Origin: Candidatus Gastranaerophilales bacterium
GTDB lineage: Bacteria > Cyanobacteriota > Vampirovibrionia > Gastranaerophilales > JANQFW01
Length of the DNA: 47,352 bases
Direction: 5' to 3'
Assembly (NCBI GenBank): GCA_028277625.1
Contig: JANQFW010000140.1
Span: 1 to 47,352 of the forward strand
The translations under genes were made by a program, and so were the position numbers. Every line of letters starts with the position of its first letter. Positions within the stretch are counted from its first letter, which is position 1. The notes beneath the pieces are model-generated. The model saw only the letters and a list, made by a program, of their open reading frames with translations, made no database searches and was not told the origin of the DNA. Positions 7,695 to 16,754 of this stretch are shown here, piece after piece.

Positions 7695-9575
7695 ATGGTA
7701 GAAAAAACGGCTAAAGAATACTTAAAAATAGCTCAAAAATACCGTGAAGAAAAAGCTTTTGACCTCTCAATTAAAACCTTAAACAAAGTATTGGAGCTTG
7801 AAGTAGAAGATATAGCTATTCTCTCTGAGTTGGCAGATTCTTATTATTTGATAGGCAATTATAGCAAAGCCTTAAGTCTTTACAGAAAAATAACAACAAT
7901 CAACCCTGAAAATACAAGTTTTTGGATAAAACTATCAAATATTTACGAAGGACTTGGCAAACATCAAGATGCAATAAATATGCTTGAAGAGGTTTTAAAG
8001 ACTCAAAATTTTGAGACTGATTTGGCAATGCATTTGGCGTATTTATATACAGAAATTGAAAATTATAATACTGCGTTGGATATCTTAAATAAACTTGAAA
8101 ATGTTAATAAAGATGAATATTTTTATCTTTTGGCTTTGAATCTTGATAAAGTTAAGGACTACAAGCTTGCCCATAGGTATTATATGGAGGCTTTGAATAT
8201 AAATCCAAAAAGTATTAAGATTAAGCTAGCATTAGGCAAACATTATTATACATTAAGAGAATATGAAAGTTCTAAAGAAATATTAGTAAAAGCATTAAAA
8301 GATGAGTTTAACAATTCAGATGCTCATCTTTATTTAGGGTTAATCAATCTAGCAGAGGACAAGTTTGAAGAGGCCATTGCAGAATTTAAATTTATCATCA
8401 CAATTGATCCACACAACACTGTAGCATTTAACGGTTTAGGACTAGCCTATAGTGCTATAGGATGGTATGATGAAGCTTTAGCATCGTTTAAGTCATCGGT
8501 TCAGCTTAACCCTGACGATGCTGACATAAGGTATGCACTTGGATTTTCTTATTTAAAGCTAAATGAATACAGTCTTGCTGAAGTTGAGCTTAAGCAAGCA
8601 CTTGAGCTTGCTCCTGAAAATCCACAAGTATATTCTGCATTGGGAGATGTTTATCTAAATTTGGATAGATATAAAGAGGCAATAGAAAAATATTCTGCTT
8701 CTATAACTATGGATCCTAATAATGGTTATGCTAATTTCAAGCTTGGCAATGCCTATAAAAAGTTGGGCTTAAATGAGAAAGCAATCAACTCTTATTTAAA
8801 AGCTATAAACTTGCTACCGGAAAATATTTATTTATATTATAACCTGGCAAATATTTATTTAAAAACAAAAAATACAAACGAAGCTTTGAATAATTTTAAT
8901 ATTGCAGTCAACAAAAATGAAAACTTTGCAGAAGGTATTGTAGGGCTTGGTATATGTTATTTTGAACAAAAAGACCTTAAAAATTCTTTGTGTTTACTAA
9001 ACAAAGCTGAAAGCATTAACCCTAACTTAAAAGATATTTATTACTATAAAGGTTTTATTTATAAAGAATCAGAGGATTATCTTGAAGCAATAAATAATTT
9101 TGAAGAGGCTTTAAAGTTTGATCAAAATGACGCATTACTACAATATGAGCTTGGGCTTTTATACAAGCAAGAAAATATATTTGATAAGGCCTTGGTTGCA
9201 TTTCAACACGCTAGCAAATTGGATCCCAGCAACTCGAGCTATAGATACAACTTAGGATTAATTTTATTTGAAGTTAAAGATTATAAAAATGCTAAAATCG
9301 AGCTTAAAAGGGCTTTTAGGTTGGCTCATTATGATACTGAAATTTATTATAATATAGCGGAATTACTTGAAAAAATAGAACAATACGCTGATGCTGCAAA
9401 ATGCTTAGAGGAGTATATCAAGCTTAATAAAAATCATAAAGACATTGAAGAAATTAAGCTGAGAATAAAATCTTTAAAGAAAATGGCTAAAATAAAGCTA
9501 GTAAAAATACCTAAAATAAAAAGCAATATTTTTACGAAATTTAGTGAATTAATGTCTAAAGTTGGTAAAAAATAA
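7695..9575 (+). CDS. Large tetratricopeptide-repeat protein
   Basis: The 626-aa protein is almost entirely tetratricopeptide repeats of about 34 residues, some 16-17 of them, from residue 4 to about 590. The consensus is clear in the middle (for example LGLAYSAIGWYDEALASFKSS, and LGDVYLNLDRYKEAIEKYSAS). A short basic tail follows. There is no signal peptide, transmembrane segment or catalytic domain, so it is a cytoplasmic scaffold for protein-protein contacts. Similar all-TPR proteins are common in cyanobacteria and relatives, where partners are mostly unknown. The gene is alone on the plus strand between two minus-strand blocks. The ATG is preceded by a weak ribosome site. Confidence 0.9.
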   Translation: MVEKTAKEYLKIAQKYREEKAFDLSIKTLNKVLELEVEDIAILSELADSYYLIGNYSKALSLYRKITTINPENTSFWIKLSNIYEGLGKHQDAINMLEEVLKTQNFETDLAMHLAYLYTEIENYNTALDILNKLENVNKDEYFYLLALNLDKVKDYKLAHRYYMEALNINPKSIKIKLALGKHYYTLREYESSKEILVKALKDEFNNSDAHLYLGLINLAEDKFEEAIAEFKFIITIDPHNTVAFNGLGLAYSAIGWYDEALASFKSSVQLNPDDADIRYALGFSYLKLNEYSLAEVELKQALELAPENPQVYSALGDVYLNLDRYKEAIEKYSASITMDPNNGYANFKLGNAYKKLGLNEKAINSYLKAINLLPENIYLYYNLANIYLKTKNTNEALNNFNIAVNKNENFAEGIVGLGICYFEQKDLKNSLCLLNKAESINPNLKDIYYYKGFIYKESEDYLEAINNFEEALKFDQNDALLQYELGLLYKQENIFDKALVAFQHASKLDPSNSSYRYNLGLILFEVKDYKNAKIELKRAFRLAHYDTEIYYNIAELLEKIEQYADAAKCLEEYIKLNKNHKDIEEIKLRIKSLKKMAKIKLVKIPKIKSNIFTKFSELMSKVGKK

Positions 9576-9618
9576 ATCAATATAGAAAATTACCCCTTGA
9601 TAAGGGAATATGAATAAA

Positions 9619-10035
9619 TTATTTGATTTGAAAAGGGCATTTGCTGCATCTGGCTTTTGGATGCCTTATTAAATTATCTTCTAGGTCATATCGTTCAGAG
9701 ATTCGACAGATTAATTCTGAGCCACATACAGGACACACATTTCCTGTCAACTTACCTTCGAGCATTTTAAGCCTAATTTCTTCTATTGTATCAAGAGAAG
9801 CTTCATTTGGCAGCTTTTGCTGCTTTTCCAAAGACTTAATCATTATGAGCTCTTGATTAAGAGCTTTTGCTAGTTTCTGTCTAACAGAAGTAGCAAGAAA
9901 TAACTCCTGACCAGATTCGATATTTTCTATAATAATAAGGTCTATATTGGCTTTAAATGCTAAACCCTGTTGTGTTAGACCCATTTTCTCTCTTGTGGTT
10001 GATATAAAAGCAGCCAATGTTTCTTTATTGCTCAT
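9619..10035 (-). CDS. HTH protein with C-terminal zinc ribbon
   Basis: The 138-aa protein starts with an XRE/Cro-type helix-turn-helix (about 5-62; MGLTQQGLAFKANI, then IENIESGQ). A helical linker follows, and then a small zinc ribbon with CPVCG at about Cys100/Cys103 and CSKC near Cys129/Cys132. The ribbon is close to those seen in rubredoxin-like domains of small regulators. The ATG start has AAGGA 8 nt upstream. The tRNA-Asn gene lies 48 bp upstream on the same strand, so both may share a transcript. Its target is unknown. Confidence 0.75.
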   Translation of the reverse strand: MSNKETLAAFISTTREKMGLTQQGLAFKANIDLIIIENIESGQELFLATSVRQKLAKALNQELIMIKSLEKQQKLPNEASLDTIEEIRLKMLEGKLTGNVCPVCGSELICRISERYDLEDNLIRHPKARCSKCPFQIK

Positions 10036-10083
10036 TTTTTTGTTCCTTACTTATACCCCAAAAGATTCTTTAACATGAAAAAA

Positions 10084-10155
10084 CTCCCCAGGTTGGACTC
10101 GAACCAACAACCCTGCGGTTAACAGCCGCATGCTCTGCCATTGAGCTACTGAGGA
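10084..10155 (-). tRNA. tRNA-Asn (anticodon GTT)
   Basis: On the minus strand the 72-nt sequence folds into a standard cloverleaf. The acceptor stem is TCCTCAG with CTGGGGA, the D arm GCTC/GAGC, and the anticodon arm TGCGG-CTGTTAA-CCGCA with anticodon GTT. The variable region has 5 nt, the T arm GTTGG-TTCGAGT-CCAAC, and the discriminator base is G. CCA is not encoded. Confidence 0.97.
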
Positions 10156-10460
10156 ATATTTTGTATTTCTTTATTAAGTTTACATAAATTATTATAACTA
10201 AAAAGTTATTTTCTGTAAATAGCTAAAATAAAAAAAAATTTCTTTTTTTCTAAATTATATTTAACTAATGAGGTTTAAAATCCTTATCACATTTAAATTA
10301 GAAAGATCTAAAAAAGTTTTTAAGCCAATAGTTTTTAAACATAAAATAGTGCCAACTTTTCTTATCGAAAAATTAGCACTTAAAACAAAATATTACTTTT
10401 ACTTTAATAAAGTGGCTGAGCAAATTGGTTTTTAGCCCACCGCTTTAATATATTTAGAGT
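10156..10460. other. Intergenic region with rpoD terminator
   Basis: Apart from the hairpins downstream of rpoD, no gene is visible. A second GC-bearing hairpin lies around 10410-10447 (GTGGGCT with AGCCAC on the minus strand), directly after the rpoD stop. Confidence 0.5.
10349..10379 (-). terminator. Terminator after rpoD
   Basis: On the minus strand GTGC-AA-TTTTC pairs with GAAAA-TT-GCAC, with two single mismatches, and a T-rich run follows. It is placed between rpoD and tRNA-Asn. Confidence 0.5.
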
Positions 10461-11552
10461 TTAGGTTTCAATATATTCCTTTAATCTTCTGCTTCTATTT
10501 GGGTGACGAAGCTTTCTTAGAGCTTTTGCTTCAATTTGTCTAATTCTTTCTCTTGTTACGCCAAATAATTGACCTACTTCTTCAAGAGTTCTTTGTCTTC
10601 CATCGTCCATTCCAAATCTTAGCCTTAATACATCTCTTTCTCTTGGAGAAAGACTGCTTAAGACCTCTGCTAAGTCTTCTCTTAAGAGCTCATGCGCAAC
10701 TGTCATTACAGGAGCATCAGCTTCTTTATCTTCGATAAAGTCACCCAACCTGCTATCTTCTTCTTTGCCTATTGGCGTTTCTAGAGAAAGAGGCTCTTGG
10801 GCAACTTTGATTATTTCTCTTAATTTATTTATTGTTACGCCCATTGCCTGGGCAATTTCTTCCTCAGAAGGTTTACGGCTTAAGTCTTGAGCAAGCTTAC
10901 GTGTAATCTTTTTAAGCTTATTAATAGTTTCAACCATATGGACAGGAATTCTAATAGTTCTTGCCTGATCAGCAATAGCTCTTGTAATTGCCTGTCTAAT
11001 CCACCAAGTTGCATAGGTACTAAATTTGTAACCTCTTTCGTGGTCAAATTTTTCTGCAGCTCTGATTAAACCAAGGTTACCTTCTTGGATTAAGTCTAAA
11101 AAGAGCATTCCACGACCAACATATTTTTTGGCGATACTAACAACTAATCTAAGGTTAGCTTGTACCAGTTTACGCTTTGCAACTTTGCCGGCTTCGCCAC
11201 CAGATACGATTTTTCTTGCCAGTTCAATTTCTTCATCGGCTGTTAATAATTGAATTCTACCGATTTCTCTAAGATACATTCTTACAGGATCGTCAATAGA
11301 AACACCCTTAGGAGGAGATAAATCTATTTCTTCCATTCCGTCATTATCATCAGACATCATATTATCATCGGCCTGGTCCATTATCCCAATAGAAGGAGAT
11401 CTGTCAAATAGCCTGTTTATCTGATCTGCATCAACTTCACCTTCCATATATCCGTCGATATTAGTAGCAGCTTCTTTTTTATTGTAGGTATTATTTTCTT
11501 CCATTATATCCACCATCATTCCATCATCTTTATTCTTCATTTTTCTTGCCAT
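10461..11552 (-). CDS. rpoD: Primary RNA polymerase sigma factor (sigma-70)
   Basis: The 363-aa housekeeping sigma factor directs RNA polymerase to promoters. It has an acidic Met/Asp-rich N-terminus, region 1.2 ([11 protein letters not shown]), region 2 ([33 protein letters not shown]), region 3 ([11 protein letters not shown]) and region 4 ([32 protein letters not shown]). It lacks the large non-conserved insert of E. coli RpoD, as in most short RpoD/SigA forms. The ATG at 11552 is chosen because GGAG lies 7 nt upstream. An in-frame ATG at 11627 would extend far into dnaG without a ribosome site. The gene overlaps the 3' end of dnaG by 23 bp, so translation is probably coupled. Confidence 0.97.
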   Translation of the reverse strand: MARKMKNKDDGMMVDIMEENNTYNKKEAATNIDGYMEGEVDADQINRLFDRSPSIGIMDQADDNMMSDDNDGMEEIDLSPPKGVSIDDPVRMYLREIGRIQLLTADEEIELARKIVSGGEAGKVAKRKLVQANLRLVVSIAKKYVGRGMLFLDLIQEGNLGLIRAAEKFDHERGYKFSTYATWWIRQAITRAIADQARTIRIPVHMVETINKLKKITRKLAQDLSRKPSEEEIAQAMGVTINKLREIIKVAQEPLSLETPIGKEEDSRLGDFIEDKEADAPVMTVAHELLREDLAEVLSSLSPRERDVLRLRFGMDDGRQRTLEEVGQLFGVTRERIRQIEAKALRKLRHPNRSRRLKEYIET

Positions 11553-13449
11553 TGATTTTCTCCAATCTTGCTTGAACCAACTCCCTAACTTTATATTGCA
11601 ATTGCAAGGAAGATAAGTCGTCATCATCCGCTGAGCGATAATCAGACTTTAATTTTTTCTGTTCTTCTAATGCAACATATTGGTTTATACATAAAATATT
11701 TTCATCAACATATTGTCTTAGTTGTTTTTCATTCATATTTATTTTGTCGTCTAAAGAAAACATTATATCTACTACTTTTTTCTTTAAGTCTTCATTACTT
11801 ACAATTTTTATAAGTAGCTCTTGCGATATGTCTGCATTGTTTCCTAGTTCCTGGATTATATTTTCTATTTCTTTCTTTATAAATAAATAATCTGAATCTG
11901 TAAAATTTACCTCCTTTAAGAAATTATTTATTGCCAGACAAGAAAGATTGTCACTTTTAATAAAATATAAGCTTAATAAATTCTTTTGCGCAAGCAAGTG
12001 CCTTTTAATACTCTTGCCTATTTGGACAGGAGTTCTATCTTTTATTTGACTCCTTTGTAAATTTTTCTTAACTTCTATATTAAAAGATTCTTCGTCAACC
12101 TCCAATCTTTCTGAGAGAATCTTAATATATTCATTTCTTACTATTGTATTTTTTACCTCACATAACACAGGTATTAAAGTTTTCACCATTTTTGATTTTT
12201 GTTGTGGCGACTTTATCTCTCCCTTTGAATCTATTATCCTATTTATTTGGTAATCTATCAAAAGGGGTGCGTTATTTATAAGATTGTTATATGCGTCTAA
12301 TCCTTCTGTTCTTATAAATTCATCGGGATCCTTGCCTGTAGGAATATTTACTACTCTTATTTCACATACAGGTTTATTATTATCAGCAAATGTATCTGCT
12401 ATACTTCCATCAAATTGCTTTACTTCGCCTAATCCAGAAAATGCTGATTTTATAACCTCTGCACCTCGATCAGTTGCATTTATTCCGGCAGCATCCATAT
12501 CAAACGCCAGAAAAATCTTTTTTGAGTATGTAAACTTTGAAATTAACCTTAAGTGGCTTTCTGACATTGCTGTACCTAAAGTGGCTACAACGTTTTTTAA
12601 GCCACTGGCATGAGCTGTAATAACATCAAAATAACCTTCCATAAATATAGCGCTATCGCTTTCTTTTATACTGTCTTTTGCTTGGTATAGAGCAAAAAGG
12701 TTTCTGCTTTTATTAAAAACAGGTGTGTCGGGTGAATTTAAATATTTTGGACCGTTATCTCCAAGTAATCTTGCACCGAATGCAATGTAATTACCTTTTT
12801 CGTCTCTTATAGGTATTATTATTCTATTTTTAAATCTATCTGTGTAGCCTGGGCCTGATGTCCTTTTTAAGCTCAAGCCTGCTTTTTCGAGGACATCATA
12901 GTTTGTTTGAAAGTTGTCTATTAAATAATTAGTTAAAGCATCGGATTGTTTAGGGGCAAAGCCCAGCTCGAATTCATTTATGATTTGCTCTGTTATTCCT
13001 CTTTTTAACAAATAATCTCTGGCGTTTTTCGCGTCTTTACTTTCGTAAAAATTATTATGGAAAAAATCTACAGCTGATTCATTTAATAGATATATTTGTT
13101 GTTTTAACTCTTGTTTTTCTGTTGAGTATCCACCGGAGTGAAGCGGTATACCAAATTTTTGGGCCAGTTCTGTTATTACCTCAAAAAACGAGTGATTGTT
13201 GACTTTCATTAAAAAGCTTATTGAATCGCCGCCTTCTCCGCAGCCAAAGCATTTGAATATTCCCTTGTCTTGGCTTACAGAAAAAGAAGGGGTTTTTTCT
13301 TTATGAAAAGGGCATAAGCCCCAGTGGTTTCTACCTGATTTTTTTAGCACAAGGTGCTCTGATACAACTTCTACTATATCAAGCCTGCTTTTAATTTCTG
13401 ATATTGCATCTATGTTACTAGAATTACTTGGCTGCGAACTGGAATTCAT
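11530..13449 (-). CDS. dnaG: DNA primase
   Basis: The 639-aa primase makes RNA primers at the replication fork. It has a CHC2 zinc finger with Cys46, His49, Cys67 and Cys70, then the catalytic core with a TOPRIM domain ([15 protein letters not shown] and the acidic FDMDAAG), followed by a C-terminal helicase-binding region. Length is in the usual 580-650 range. Its 3' end overlaps rpoD, giving the dnaG-rpoD pair of the macromolecular-synthesis operon seen in many bacteria; rpsU is not next to it here. The upstream 440-bp gap contains a TATAAT just before the start codon on the minus strand. Confidence 0.97.
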   Translation of the reverse strand: MNSSSQPSNSSNIDAISEIKSRLDIVEVVSEHLVLKKSGRNHWGLCPFHKEKTPSFSVSQDKGIFKCFGCGEGGDSISFLMKVNNHSFFEVITELAQKFGIPLHSGGYSTEKQELKQQIYLLNESAVDFFHNNFYESKDAKNARDYLLKRGITEQIINEFELGFAPKQSDALTNYLIDNFQTNYDVLEKAGLSLKRTSGPGYTDRFKNRIIIPIRDEKGNYIAFGARLLGDNGPKYLNSPDTPVFNKSRNLFALYQAKDSIKESDSAIFMEGYFDVITAHASGLKNVVATLGTAMSESHLRLISKFTYSKKIFLAFDMDAAGINATDRGAEVIKSAFSGLGEVKQFDGSIADTFADNNKPVCEIRVVNIPTGKDPDEFIRTEGLDAYNNLINNAPLLIDYQINRIIDSKGEIKSPQQKSKMVKTLIPVLCEVKNTIVRNEYIKILSERLEVDEESFNIEVKKNLQRSQIKDRTPVQIGKSIKRHLLAQKNLLSLYFIKSDNLSCLAINNFLKEVNFTDSDYLFIKKEIENIIQELGNNADISQELLIKIVSNEDLKKKVVDIMFSLDDKINMNEKQLRQYVDENILCINQYVALEEQKKLKSDYRSADDDDLSSLQLQYKVRELVQARLEKINGKKNEE

Positions 13450-13889
13450 TATTATAATATACCCTATTTGACACTTAGTTGATTAAAATAAGACAACGAC
13501 TAAATCCTTGCTTATGCAGCAAAGATGAACGTTTTTTGAATTTTAAACGTATTTTCTCTTCTTTATTGTTAAAAATATTCATAAACAACCCAAAAACCTG
13601 CCCTTTGTTATAAGCAAATTTAACTACTGTATTTTATACCACAACATTACAAATAAATATAGTGTTTTAAAAGATTATATTTAACTTTGTTTACGTTATA
13701 TAGTGAATTTTTATAAAAAAATACTTCAAATAGAGTATAAGCAGTAAGCAAAAAACAAAATACTACTATTAAATCATTATTATTGTAAACAAATAAAACA
13801 ATATTACTAAAAATGTTTTATTTTTAGATAGCAAATTTATTATTATTAATAATAAGTAAGACATAAAAAATTTGGTGGTAAGGTTAATT
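13450..13889. other. 440-bp AT-rich divergent intergenic region
   Basis: This separates dnaG from the deaminase gene. I see only AT-rich sequence, a weak hairpin ACGTTT/AAACGT near 13530-13552, and T-rich stretches. No ORF or recognisable RNA is supported. Confidence 0.5.
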
Positions 13890-14348
13890 ATGCATACATC
13901 AAACTGGACAGACTACTTTTTAGACGTGGCAAAAACAATTTCTGCAAGGTCAAACTGCATTAGAGCGCAAGTTGGTGCGGTAATTGTTGATGAAAATAAT
14001 AAAATAAAAGCTACTGGCTATAACGGGACTCCTTCTAAAGTTATATCTTGCAGAGAGTTAAAATTTTGCTACAGGATAAAAAATAATATAAAATCTGGCA
14101 CAAGGTACGAAACATGCCGCAGTATTCATGCGGAGCAAAACGCGATAATTCAGGCAGGAGAAGAAAGATGCCGTAATTCGACTATGTATATTTACGGACA
14201 TAATATGATTTGCATTTTGTGCAAGAGGTTTATTATTCAGGCAGGCATTAAAGAGGTTTATCTGAAAAAAAACGATGAGTCTAATATTATATATATTACC
14301 GCAGATGAGCTCAGGAATGAGCTGGAATTGCAATATAATAATGTATAG
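13890..14348 (+). CDS. Deoxycytidylate (dCMP) deaminase family protein
   Basis: The 152-aa zinc enzyme of the cytidine-deaminase superfamily probably converts dCMP to dUMP for thymidylate synthesis. The zinc site is His80 with catalytic Glu82 (SIHAEQNAI) and Cys108/Cys111 (ICILC, where PCxxC is usual). Gly45-Tyr-Asn-Gly-Thr-Pro (TGYNGTPS) is the typical nucleotide-binding stretch. The ATG at 13890 is chosen because TAAGG lies 6 nt upstream; a TTG start at 13872 would overlap that site. The replacement of the usual Pro before the first Cys is mild. Deaminases of this family also occur in competence operons (ComEB), but comEC lies elsewhere in the window. Confidence 0.88.
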   Translation: MHTSNWTDYFLDVAKTISARSNCIRAQVGAVIVDENNKIKATGYNGTPSKVISCRELKFCYRIKNNIKSGTRYETCRSIHAEQNAIIQAGEERCRNSTMYIYGHNMICILCKRFIIQAGIKEVYLKKNDESNIIYITADELRNELELQYNNV

Positions 14349-14491
14349 CCTTTATTTTTTGATGAGTTGTTTTTATTTTTTTTTTTTTATGGTTGAATTA
14401 AATGTTAACCTTTAATTTTTCTAAAACTCATTCTAAGAGAGTTATTAAGAAATTTAATCAAATGAGTAGAGTATATAAAAGGAATTAAGAA

Positions 14492-15751
14492 ATGACTCAA
14501 TTAATAAAAGCAAAAAATAACGAACTAACTCCCGAAATGGAAGCGGTCGCAAAAAAAGAAGAAATGGCACCTGAAGAATTGATGCAAAAAGTTGCTGAGG
14601 GAAAAGTCGTTATATTAAAGAATATTAATCATATAAACGTAATACCTACCGGCGTAGGAGAAGGATTATCAATAAAGATAAATGCAAATATAGGCACATC
14701 ATCGCAAAGAAGTTCTATACAAGAAGAAATATGCAAATTAAAGATTGCCGAAAATACTGGCGCTGATGCTATTATGGATTTATCCACAGGTAAAGATATT
14801 GATAAGACTCGAAAAAAAATTATCAGCGAAGCAAAAGTACCTATTGGTACAGTACCTATATATCAAGCAGGTGTAGAGGCAATTGTTGACAAAGAATCTA
14901 TACTTGAATTATCAAAAGATGCTTTATTTGAGTCTATTGAAAAGCATTGTAGAGATGGTGTTGACTTTATAACTGTACATTGCGGTGTTACCAAAGGTGT
15001 TGTTCACGCTTTAAAAGAACAAGGAAGAATCACCGGCATAGTAAGTCGTGGTGGATCTATGCTAGCCTCCTGGATACAGGGACATGGGAAAGAAAATCCT
15101 CTTTATGAATATTATGATGAGCTTTTAGACATTGCTAAAACTTATGATGTTACCTTATCTTTAGGTGACGGATTAAGGCCCGGTTGCGGTGCAGATGCAG
15201 GTGACAGGGCTCAAGTTGCTGAAACAATAGTTTTGGGTGAATTAGTAAATCGTGCAAGAAAAGCTGGGGTTCAATCTATGGTTGAAGGTCCTGGGCATGT
15301 GCCTTTAAATCTTATACCGGGAATGATGGAAACTATTAAAACCTTAACTCAAGGTGCTCCTTTATACGTTTTAGGACCACTGGTTACTGATATTGCTCCT
15401 GGGTATGACCATATTACTTCTGCTATTGGCGGAACATTAGCGGCTTTAAACGGTGCTGACTTTTTATGTTATGTTACACCTAGTGAGCATATTGGGCTAC
15501 CTAATGCTGAGCAGGTAAAAGAGGGTATTATTACTTCTAAAATAGCAGCACATGCCGCTGATGTTGCAAAAGGCAGACAAAGCTCTATTAAAAGAGATTT
15601 AAATATGTCTATTGCAAGAAGAGACTTGGATTGGACCGAGCAAGCAAAGTATGCTGTTAATCCTGAAGTATTTGAAAAGATTGATAATGGGTCTCCTTGC
15701 ACGATGTGCGGTGAGCTTTGCAGTATGAAACTTGTGAAAGAGTATATATAA
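14492..15751 (+). CDS. thiC: Phosphomethylpyrimidine synthase
   Basis: The 419-aa radical-SAM enzyme converts aminoimidazole ribotide to hydroxymethylpyrimidine phosphate in thiamine synthesis. Recognisable blocks are NANIGTSS, DLSTGKDI, PIGTVPIYQA, SRGGSMLASW, LSLGDGLRPGC and EGPGHVPLN. The C-terminal Fe-S motif is Cys403-X2-Cys406-X3-Cys410. Length and the X3 spacing fit the short form found in anaerobes and archaea. AAGGAA precedes the ATG by about 6 nt. I find no TPP riboswitch in the 143 bp upstream. The family includes benzimidazole-forming BzaF paralogues; no cobamide genes are nearby, so thiamine synthesis is more likely. Confidence 0.93.
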   Translation: MTQLIKAKNNELTPEMEAVAKKEEMAPEELMQKVAEGKVVILKNINHINVIPTGVGEGLSIKINANIGTSSQRSSIQEEICKLKIAENTGADAIMDLSTGKDIDKTRKKIISEAKVPIGTVPIYQAGVEAIVDKESILELSKDALFESIEKHCRDGVDFITVHCGVTKGVVHALKEQGRITGIVSRGGSMLASWIQGHGKENPLYEYYDELLDIAKTYDVTLSLGDGLRPGCGADAGDRAQVAETIVLGELVNRARKAGVQSMVEGPGHVPLNLIPGMMETIKTLTQGAPLYVLGPLVTDIAPGYDHITSAIGGTLAALNGADFLCYVTPSEHIGLPNAEQVKEGIITSKIAAHAADVAKGRQSSIKRDLNMSIARRDLDWTEQAKYAVNPEVFEKIDNGSPCTMCGELCSMKLVKEYI

Positions 15752-15780
15752 TTATAGATAGCAAAAATTAAACTATATTT

Positions 15781-15818
15781 AACCAGCGCACACTTTTAGA
15801 TAAAAGCATGCGCTGGTT
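15781..15818. terminator. Bidirectional terminator between thiC and the HNH-like gene
   Basis: AACCAGCGCA (15781-15790) pairs perfectly with TGCGCTGGTT (15809-15818), and a T-rich tail follows on the plus strand. It sits between convergent stops, only two bases from the minus-strand stop. Confidence 0.85.
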
Positions 15819-15820
15819 TA

Positions 15821-16621
15821 TTACTTCTCTTCAGTATTTATATCCATTTTTGAGTATAGGTTAAAGTAAGGGTACAGCTTCACTACTCTTTGTACCGCAG
15901 CTTTATCTAGTCTGTTTCTTAAAGTTGCAGCAACTTTTTCTACAGGAAGCCTATGAGTATAATAGAGCTCACAGGCTCTATATTCCATTTTTATTACATC
16001 TTTTGCTTTTTTCTTAAATTCCAATTTATATTTCTCGGGAATATATTGCTGGGCTTTTGCCAGAGATTTTTGTTTTTCTTCGCCGAGGCTATCAAAAAAT
16101 TCTTTTTCTAAAGGCACAAGATTTTTTATGCTGTTATTGAGCTTATTATAGTCAGAGTGATGTATATAAACATTTTCTTCGAGCTTATAGATATGAGCGC
16201 ATACTAATTTGCTTATATTGGACTTTTCTGTATTCAGGTCTAAGTGGTGCCTTTTTAGTATACTTATGTACGACTTAGGAAGCTGCTTTAAGTCTGCAAT
16301 ATTAAATATAGAGTTATTTTCATTATCAATAGTATAAGATAGCTTATACTTATTTGTTTTTTCTGGGATATTATTAAATAAATAATATAATTTTCCTTTT
16401 TTTTCTTTAGCTTGTTGATTATCCAGTATTGCAACATAGACACCATAGAGCCATCCTTCATACAGTGTTTTTATTTGCGGATATTTATTTTTAAGCATAT
16501 CTTTTATTTTTGCTATTTCTTGAGCCAGATATTGCTCATATTCAACTTCCAGCTTAACCATATCCAACTGTTTTTGTTTTTTTTCTTCGGGTGTTTTTCG
16601 GGGCTTTTTGTAAAACTTCAT
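15821..16621 (-). CDS. HNH-endonuclease-like protein with C-terminal HTH-like region
   Basis: The 266-aa basic protein begins with a Lys-rich, likely coiled N-terminus (about 1-50). Its middle contains VYIHHSDYNKLNNSIKNLVPL (about 151-171), broken here as His154-His155, Asp157, Asn159, Asn163, Asn167-Leu. This matches the HNH_3-type pattern HHxDxNKxNNxxxNLxxL of homing-type nucleases. No CxxC pairs are present. The C-terminus (about 211-255) looks like a helix-turn-helix (ACELYYTHRLPVEKVAATLRN). There is no intein, phage or intron context. It could be a resident nuclease, a remnant of a homing element, or a non-catalytic DNA-binding protein. Confidence 0.5.
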   Translation of the reverse strand: MKFYKKPRKTPEEKKQKQLDMVKLEVEYEQYLAQEIAKIKDMLKNKYPQIKTLYEGWLYGVYVAILDNQQAKEKKGKLYYLFNNIPEKTNKYKLSYTIDNENNSIFNIADLKQLPKSYISILKRHHLDLNTEKSNISKLVCAHIYKLEENVYIHHSDYNKLNNSIKNLVPLEKEFFDSLGEEKQKSLAKAQQYIPEKYKLEFKKKAKDVIKMEYRACELYYTHRLPVEKVAATLRNRLDKAAVQRVVKLYPYFNLYSKMDINTEEK

Positions 16622-16670
16622 TTTTTATCCTTATTTAAATACTTTTATTCAATTATAACTAATAAAAAAG

Positions 16671-16731
16671 AATTGTCCTGATTGAATAATGGTTTTGTTT
16701 ATGATATTTATATCAATAAGTTGGGACAATT
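16671..16731 (+). promoter_or_regulatory. Spaced inverted repeat upstream of the acyl-CoA-dehydrogenase-like gene
   Basis: AATTGTCC (16671-16678) is repeated in inverted form as GGACAATT (16724-16731), with 45 nt between. It ends 23 bp before the start codon at 16755. It could form a long-loop hairpin in the leader or be two operator half-sites. Confidence 0.4.
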
Positions 16732-16754
16732 ATTAAAATAAAGAAGGAAAAATT

